This document shows positions 57,190 through 64,000 of a stretch of DNA of 64,000 nucleotides, in pieces. Location of the stretch: the NCBI GenBank assembly GCA_047967505.1, contig CM106538.1; one strand, 5' to 3'. Made by a program: the position numbers and the translations under genes. How positions within the stretch are numbered: the stretch's first letter is position 1; the number at the start of each line of letters is the position of its first letter. This DNA comes from Dipteris shenzhenensis. Taxonomy: Eukaryota; Polypodiophyta; Polypodiopsida; Gleicheniales. Below the pieces are notes generated by a model. It saw nothing but the letters and a program-made list of their open reading frames with translations. It made no database searches and was not told the origin of the DNA.

Positions 57190-59620
57190 CCCGGTCTCTC
57201 TTTCTCTCTCTCCTCTCCAAAAACTTCTTTCCCACACACAGACTCTCTCTCTCTCTCTACCCATCTCTCCACTTTTTCCTAATTTCCCCCAAATCCTTTC
57301 CCTTCCCAACTCATCCCCGACTATCCTAAGTTTTCGTTATTTTCTCCTAATTTTATCCCAAAATTTTCCCTAATTTTTTCCGAACTTGATGTTCCAAAAT
57401 CTCTTTAGTTTTATCCTAATTTTCTTGGGTTTTTCCTATATTTTATCCTAATCCCCCCCGGCCCCCCTCTATCTAATTCCCCTCTCTCCCTATTTTTCCT
57501 TAATTTCTTCCTAAAGTCTCCATATTTCTTGCCTAATTTTTTAAATTTTTTCTAATTTCTCCAAACTTTATCATTTTCTTTCCTTTTTCTTAATTTTTCC
57601 TAATCTTCCTTATTTTCCTAAACTCCTAAAATTTCCTATTTTCCCCTATTACTCTTAATTTTTTTCTAAATTTCTTTAGTTTTATCCTAATTTTCCTAGG
57701 TTTTTCCCTATTTTTTATCCTAATCCCCCCTCCCCCCCTCCATCTAATTCCCCTCTCTCCCTATATTTCCTTAATTTCTTCCTAAAGTCTCCCTATTTCT
57801 TGCCTAATTTTTTTAAATTTTCCTAATTTCTCCAAACTTCATCATTTTCTTTCCTTTTTCCTAATTTTCCCTACTCTTAAACTCCTAAACTCCTAAAATT
57901 TCCTATTTTCCCCTATTACTCTTAAATTTTTCTAAATTTCTTTCTTGATTTTTTTCATTTTACCTAATTTTTCTAAAATCGCTCTTTTTTTCCCTTATTT
58001 TCTCCTCTCCCTAAATTGTCGTTGTTCTCCCTATTTTTCTCCTGTCCCTAATTCTCTTTAATTTTACCTACCCCCCCATCCCCTCTCTTCCCTAATTTAT
58101 CATATTATTCCCTTTTCCCCCTATTTCCCCAAAATTTTCCCTCTCTCTCCTTCTGCTCTCTAATCTTCTCTCTCTACCCCTACCTCTCCCTTATTTCTCC
58201 CCACTCCTCTTTTTTTCTCCTTAGTTTTCCTTTACTTACCTAACTACACTAACAAACTAACCAAACTTCCTAAACTACCCCCAACTCCCAAAATTTCCCT
58301 CGCCTAACTACATCCTAGCTACACTTCTAGCTAACTACACTAACTAACTAACTAACCAATTTGCCTAGTTACCAAATGTACTTCCATCAATTTTCCAATT
58401 TTTGTGCCTTCTCGTTCTCGCCAACTCTCAAACTCCCGACTATCAACCGACTGTAAAAGCTTAAATAGGCCCTCATCTAATGTTTCCACGACTTTACTAG
58501 CCCTTCCCCGGCCCCTACCACCATTAGTTCTTCACCTTTGTGCTCTCCACCCATTCCATTTCTCTGCACGGTTCCCCCACTCAAGCAACCTACACTTTGA
58601 ACTTGCTACCTCACTAAGTTCGACTTAGCTCGTGCTCCTGGTCGTCCTCGATATCGCTCGGCCCTCGAGCCATCTTTACTCCTCCTCCTCGTCCGTGCGA
58701 TCCTGTGAGACTTTTTCGCGCAGCTTCTTTCTGACCGTTGATATAACGTTAGGCTCCTACATAGTCCACTTGCTCCATGGCTTCTTCCATCTGTTCTCGG
58801 TCTCTTTTAATCCACCTAGGCTCAAAATACCCACTACCCACTTTGCCCTCCACTTCAACTCCTTTCCACCACATGAATAGCTCGCATAAGGTGGACTTTT
58901 TCAATGCATTTGTTCTTTGGTTTCTATTTATTGTTAGGTTCTAAAGTCGTGTTGACCTTTATTGATTACAATAATTCCCAAACGCCCCCCCTCCCCCACT
59001 TCCCCGACCCCTAGAACCACTTTTCCCTTTTCCCTTTTTTCTCCCCTTATTAATAACCCCCTTTTTTATGTCTCTCCTAAATTTTTTTTAAAAGTCTCTT
59101 TAAAATTTAAATTAACCCTTTTAATTTTTTAATTCCCTCCTTGTTATGTTTGGCTTCTTCCCTCTGCTTTTTCATTTCTTTATACTTATTATTACCTCTT
59201 TAAATCCTTTTGTATTTAAAACACTCGCATAAATTCCTTTTTGCCTAATTTCTTTTGATGCTTCTAATTACTCTGCACTAATAGTAAATTTTATATTTTC
59301 TTAAGCTTAATTTTTATTTATTTATAAAGATTACTTCTAAACGTGATCACGTTTCTATATTTCTCCCTTTCCTTTTTTTTCCATTTACTCATTTCCTAAT
59401 ATCGCAAAACTTTTTAAATAGTCACATCCCTTTTTAACCTTCTTTGTCCATATAGGCTAATTTTTTCTAAATGGTCTCTCCTAACATTTTTTCTCTCCCT
59501 ATCTTCTATATGCTCATAACTTTAATTTTGTCCATTAAACTTAAATTCTCATTCTATTTTTGGGAAATGCTTATGTATATTTCTTCACTGCACCTCCACT
59601 TTATCACCCCCATAATTCTC
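57190..59620. repeat. Pyrimidine-strand block Y, copy 2
   Basis: Collinear with 54327-56460, but about 250 bp longer because an internal piece is doubled (57406-57660 and 57661-57910 both run from TTTAGTTTTATCCTAATTTTC to CCCCTATTACTCTTAA). Confidence 0.85.
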
Positions 59621-59944
59621 TTAACATAGTTCAACAAAATCCATACAACTTTGCACTCATAATTTTTACAACTAGCTTAGTAAGTCAATGGTTAAGGATT
59701 TATTTTTTTTGTGACTCTGATAACAAGGGAGGGGTGTTTATGACACCTGTCTTCCCAACTAAGGTTTAACTGGTTCTCACCATGTTTTTCTTGTTGGATG
59801 GTGACAAGTATTCTGACTCCCCTCTTCAATAAAAATGATGCTTGCTACGAGTTATCCAAGCTCAACTTCTATGCGTTTACTCAAAATCATATCATTTTTT
59901 CAAAATGGCCTTATTAATAGGTGTTCACCAACTTGTATAAACAA

Positions 59945-60715
59945 GCCTCAATGTATGGCCAAGGAAAGGATTTATAAATGATACTGTTGTGAGTTTGGTG
60001 AAGATTGTCGAGCATACATGGAATTAGATTCTTGACGGCCCATTGTGAGGACACACAGTAAGACTGGAAGACTCTAAATAGTAGGTGTGAGTGCAACACT
60101 AAGGCCTTAGTGTAGGCACAAGAATTATTAGCTCAAAACGAATGGAAACTACCTCTTGCTGCCCACCATGTGCCTCAGCTTCCACTTTTCCTCAGCTTTA
60201 GCACATCTTGACTATTGGGTTCTCTCCCCCATCGTAATTGTGTTCCCCTTCCTACATGTGGGAACCATTGTCACCTTTTTGTTGGCCTTTTGTTTTGCTA
60301 GGCTCTGTTGGAAAAGCGGGGCGATGGAGTTGGCACCGAGGCTCGGTCGAAGTCTAGTGTTGGGCACAAGAGAATGGGCTGGGAGGAGCACCCAAAAAAA
60401 AAGGGCTGGCTGGGTCGATGGCAGAATAGGGGTGGAAGAGATAAAATGGAAGGAAGGTGACCAAGAGGAAGGAGGGCTGTCATGGCAGGCATGCAGGGGA
60501 GCACAGGCTCAGAAGCTCTTCGTCCAAAGCTTTTACTATTTACAAATATCTTAGGCCCATACCGGGGCCTTGTAGCATATGGAAGTACAAAAGCCCCAAT
60601 TTGCTTTGTCATTACCTATGCTCTGCCTTTAGAATGCCCTACCTATCTTAGGCTAGGGCCTGGGGGCATATGGAACTATACAAGCCCCAATGCCTGGTCA
60701 TTTACCCATGTTGAT
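59945..60715. repeat. Direct repeat W, copy 1 (possible LTR)
   Basis: Starts TGTATGGCCAAGG and runs to GGTCATTTACC. It matches 62720-63402 except for an extra piece of about 85 bp near 60035-60125. The interior carries a 97-bp imperfect tandem (60550 and 60647, TTAGGC...GCATATGGAA..TACAA). Confidence 0.7.
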
Positions 60716-60744
60716 GCCTCTAAGACACCCCGTCCCATAGTTGA

Positions 60745-62275
60745 TCTGCCTTTCCAAGCCTTTAGAAATGGGCACCACCCAAAAGCTGAGCTTTATCTTG
60801 TTTGAGCTATTTGAACTCGCTACACAAGCATCCAAAGCTCTTTTGGGCTTGTTACGAGCCTCAATGAGGCTTTTGGTGCAATAGGCCCCTATCGATCAAC
60901 TATCTTGCTTTCACAAATATGGTCATGGCCTTGCTTTCACCTCTTACACAAACCTCAAAAAAATAAATTCTTCAGCACAACCCCTCCCTGAGATCTAAAA
61001 AACCTACAAGAATCAGACACAAACAAACTGAAGAAACTTTTCACATAAAAAGGCAAGGGGAGGGAAACATATGACACACAATCTAGCCCCATGCATTTAA
61101 ACTCACACAGCTTTGAAAAGCGCCTCTCATCTTCCCCACATTGTACGGACACACAGTCCAAGAAGACTAGAAAACCCCCAAAGTGAATTGACTTAGAGGG
61201 GGGATCGTCAGTGAATTGAAAATAGAGTGCTAACATGGAAAATGAGGTCCTCAAAGTAGGAAAGAAGACAGCTAACACAAGATACCATGTTGAGACATGC
61301 TCTATTCATACACCATGTTGAAACATGCTTCTGCACACAACGCTCACAATGAAGGGGGAGAGAAGAGACAGTAGTTTGATGGCTATACAAATGTACGCTC
61401 TTTCTTTCGAAGAAAAGGACAATATATATATTGAACCCTACATCACTAGAGGGTTGCTCTTTTTGAAGAATTTGAAATGAATTCCATGCCATTGGCATAT
61501 TGTGCATTGCATGAATTTGGCAATTCCATGGATGGGGTGATAGAAGCTAGATGGAGTTTGCTTAAGATACATTGCAAAAGTTTGCCAAAAATTTCATCTA
61601 TTTTGCTTCCCATGCACCCATCACGAGGTACGCACAGATGTACTTCGAAGGGGGATGATTTGTGTTGACTATTGTATTAGTGCTAGTAATTCATATGTTA
61701 ACATTTGAGAAGTGTGAAGAATAGCCAAACCTTCTTTATCATACATTAGATATGTGTGGATGCTTATGACAAACTTGCTATTCACATTATTAGATTTGAC
61801 CTAAGTTGCCTTGGAAAAGATGAAGTTTCTTTAAGAAGCATTATAAGTAGCACCACAATCTGGAATTACCATACTATAATGTAAAACTAGCAATAGCCTA
61901 AATGTCTGAGAGATCAAGCAATCCTTGATTATTTGAATTGTCTTTTGATCTATTGAGATGCCATCCCATTGAGATAATAGTGTCTAAGTATTCCAAGCCA
62001 AGGAAAGACCACGTAATATGTATGCTTCGAGGAGTTTTGCCAATCCTTGATGGCATGAATTTTCTTTGGATCTTCATCAATTGAAACATTGTGTCCAAGA
62101 ATTCTAATTGTGCAAAACTTACTCTTTTCTATGTTGATCTAGAGTGCCATTAGCTTGAGTGAATTGGCTTGAAGAGCCTTAGATGTTCTTTATGATCAAT
62201 CCATGTTGTGTTGAAGACCAAGGCAACATAAAAAACAATGAGGTAAGCTTGAAAAAGTAGTTCAATATGATTCAA
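60745..62275. repeat. Large direct repeat X, copy 2
   Basis: Same sequence family and orientation as 51458-52984. It lies between the two W repeats. Confidence 0.8.
61890..62170 (-). pseudogene. Gypsy RT thumb-region remnant, copy 2
   Basis: The counterpart of 52600-52890; the minus strand keeps MDTMFQLMKIQRKFMPSRIG and KTPRSIHITWSF in the frame 62098-61898. Confidence 0.55.
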
Positions 62276-62719
62276 AAGTGTTATCTAAAGGGAATGACCA
62301 CACAAAGAAAGACTTCAACCTTTGTTTAAAATACATTATAATATTCATAGCTTATTGCTTCATTCTTTATTAACTTCTCAAATGTGAATTTGTTGTAGCC
62401 TTTGCATTGATATTTTAAAGTCTTTATAATGAAGAAATTGATAAAAGGCATGATAGAGGGTAGTCCATATGTAGAGATGTGTAGGCTTGTTCTTTTATTT
62501 TCAAGCAATAGGGCATGTTCTCACAAAATAAGTTGCAAATGGAACATGTCAAACAAATTTTCTTGCTTCTAGATGTGTAATTTGCAACATGTCAAACAAA
62601 TTTTCTCGCTTCTAGATGTGTAGTTGACTATCTGAAGGGAACCTGATCACGCTAGAGTTGGGAGATAGCATGGGAGATAGTTCATGCATTAACTAGTGAG
62701 GATTATTGACTCCTAGCCT
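62276..62719. repeat. Spacer with a 46-bp tandem duplication
   Basis: ACATGTCAAACAAATTTTCT followed by GCTTCTAGATGTGTA occurs twice (about 62546 and 62587). Otherwise AT-rich and non-coding. Confidence 0.75.
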
Positions 62720-63410
62720 TGAATGTATGGCCAAGGGAAGGATTTATAAACGATATTGTTGCGAGTTTGGTGAAGATTGTCAAGCATACATATGGAACTA
62801 GATTCTAGAAGGCAGACTAGCTCAAAACGGCTGGAAACTACCTCTTACTGCTCACCCTGTGCCTCGACTTCCCCTTTAGCGCATCTTGACTATTGGGTTC
62901 TCTCCCCCATTGCAATCGTGCTCCCCTTCCCACATGTGGGAAACTTCTCCCCTCCCATTGTCACCTTTTTGGTGACCCTTTTGTTTTGCTAGGCTCTGTT
63001 GGAAAAGCAGAGCGAGGGAGTTGGCACCGAGGCTCGGTCGGAGCCCAGTGCGGGGCAGAAGAGAACCCAGCCCAAAATGGGCTGGGAGGAGCACCCAAAA
63101 AAAGGGCTGGCTGGGTCGATAGCAGAATAGGGGTGGAAGAGGGTAAAATGGAAGGAAGGTGACCAAGAGGAAGAAGGGGGGCTGTCATGGCAGGCGTGAA
63201 GGGGAGCACAGGCTCAGTCCAAAGCTTTTACTATTTACAAATATCTTAGGCCCATACCAGGGCCTTGGAGCATATGGAAGTACAAAAGCCCCAATTTACT
63301 TTGTCATTACCTATGCTCTGCCTTTAGAACGCTCTACGTATCTTAGGCCAGGGCCTTGGGGCATATGGAACTATACAAGCCCCAATTTGCCTGGTCGTTT
63401 ACCTGTCGTC
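62720..63410. repeat. Direct repeat W, copy 2 (possible LTR)
   Basis: Second copy of 59945-60715, same orientation. Together they bracket about 2.0 kb holding X copy 2. Confidence 0.7.
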
Positions 63411-64000
63411 CCTATATAATTCTCTCTACTAGTCCTAATGAGATAGCATGCCAATATTCGACAGACTATCTACAGCATACCCGACATTGACTATAATTGA
63501 TAAAAGGCCTGACAAAATGTGATTGCTCAGTATGAATGAAGAGCGGCCTCTGTCCAATACAGCCGATTGCTCTTCAAAAGCAATGTACCTGCCAAGAGAG
63601 TTGCTTACACAACTTACTACATCATGTTACGAGAATAGATTTTTTATCTCTAACATTCAAAAAGGTCTCATGGAAAAGAACTTACCTCCGTTGTCTACTT
63701 GAGAAGCTTATCCATCAAAGAGATGGCACATGATGATAGATAATCCACTACAACTTGGAAAAACTTCTTCATTTTCTGTTTTTACCCCCAAGAAACTGTC
63801 TTCATTTTCTGTTTTTACCCCCAAGAAACTGTCTTCATTTTCTAAAAGCCATTGATGCCACAAATAAAAGTGCATCCGCGTTAACAATCTAAGTCGTTGA
63901 CGGACATCACTGAAAGCTTTATACTGGTGCTCTCAAAAGGATGTTAGACAAATACGGAAAGACAATAGATGTAAACACGCTTCCCCCAAGCAGCTAAGGT
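63411..64000. other. Right edge; non-coding with a 33-bp tandem
   Basis: No gene seen. A 33-bp unit (TTCATTTTCTGTTTTTACCC..) is repeated 2.3 times at 63766-63850. Confidence 0.6.

Noticed and set aside
54313-58300. Interstitial telomere repeat
   Set aside because: CCCTAA-like words are frequent but never form a regular 7-bp array.

Overview
The window looks like nuclear DNA of a land plant. It carries split genes with canonical GT/AG introns, Ty1/copia and Ty3/gypsy LTR retrotransposons, a plant-type LINE, a BED-finger hAT fragment and many long GA/CT/GT microsatellites. Nothing bacterial or organellar is visible. Species cannot be read from the sequence; the large load of decayed retroelements would suit a fern, another seed-free plant or a gymnosperm, but that is a guess.

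Layout. 1-7.7 kb is a stack of LTR retrotransposons: a minus-strand gypsy element with an intact gag and its 5' LTR, next to a 5'-truncated plus-strand copia element with its 3' LTR, which in turn sits inside the gag of an older plus-strand gypsy element. 7.7-9.0 kb is unassigned. 9.0-14.05 kb holds two copies of another gypsy family facing each other, an inverted repeat over RNase H-integrase. 14.6-15.2 kb is a hAT transposase 5' fragment. 15.2-18.5 kb holds promoter-like and repeat sequence, a copia gag relic and a gypsy RT stub. 20.0-21.13 kb (minus) is the 5' part of a UBP1-like RNA-binding protein gene: three well-spliced exons and a decayed fourth. 21.3-25.1 kb is AT-rich with no gene seen. 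25.16-27.2 kb is a very decayed copia. 28.7-34.35 kb (minus) is a nearly full-length but broken LINE. 36.8-38.6 kb (plus) is the best host gene: four exons with matching phases give an uninterrupted 242-residue protein with a C-terminal H-x-T motif.

From 38.6 kb to the right edge I see no host gene. This part is a mosaic of duplicated blocks: a 1.35-kb tandem module pair that each ends in a CT microsatellite (43.2-45.6 kb); copia gag and gypsy RT relics duplicated over several kb (47.3-54.3 and 60.7-62.3 kb); a 5-kb pyrimidine-strand block made of two copies of a 2.1-2.4-kb unit (54.3-59.6 kb); and a direct-repeat pair (59.9-60.7 and 62.7-63.4 kb) that may be LTRs.

The genes form no pathway. 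The two host genes are independent and everything else is selfish or repeat DNA. All calls come from reading translations and motifs by eye; percent identities and family names were not computed.
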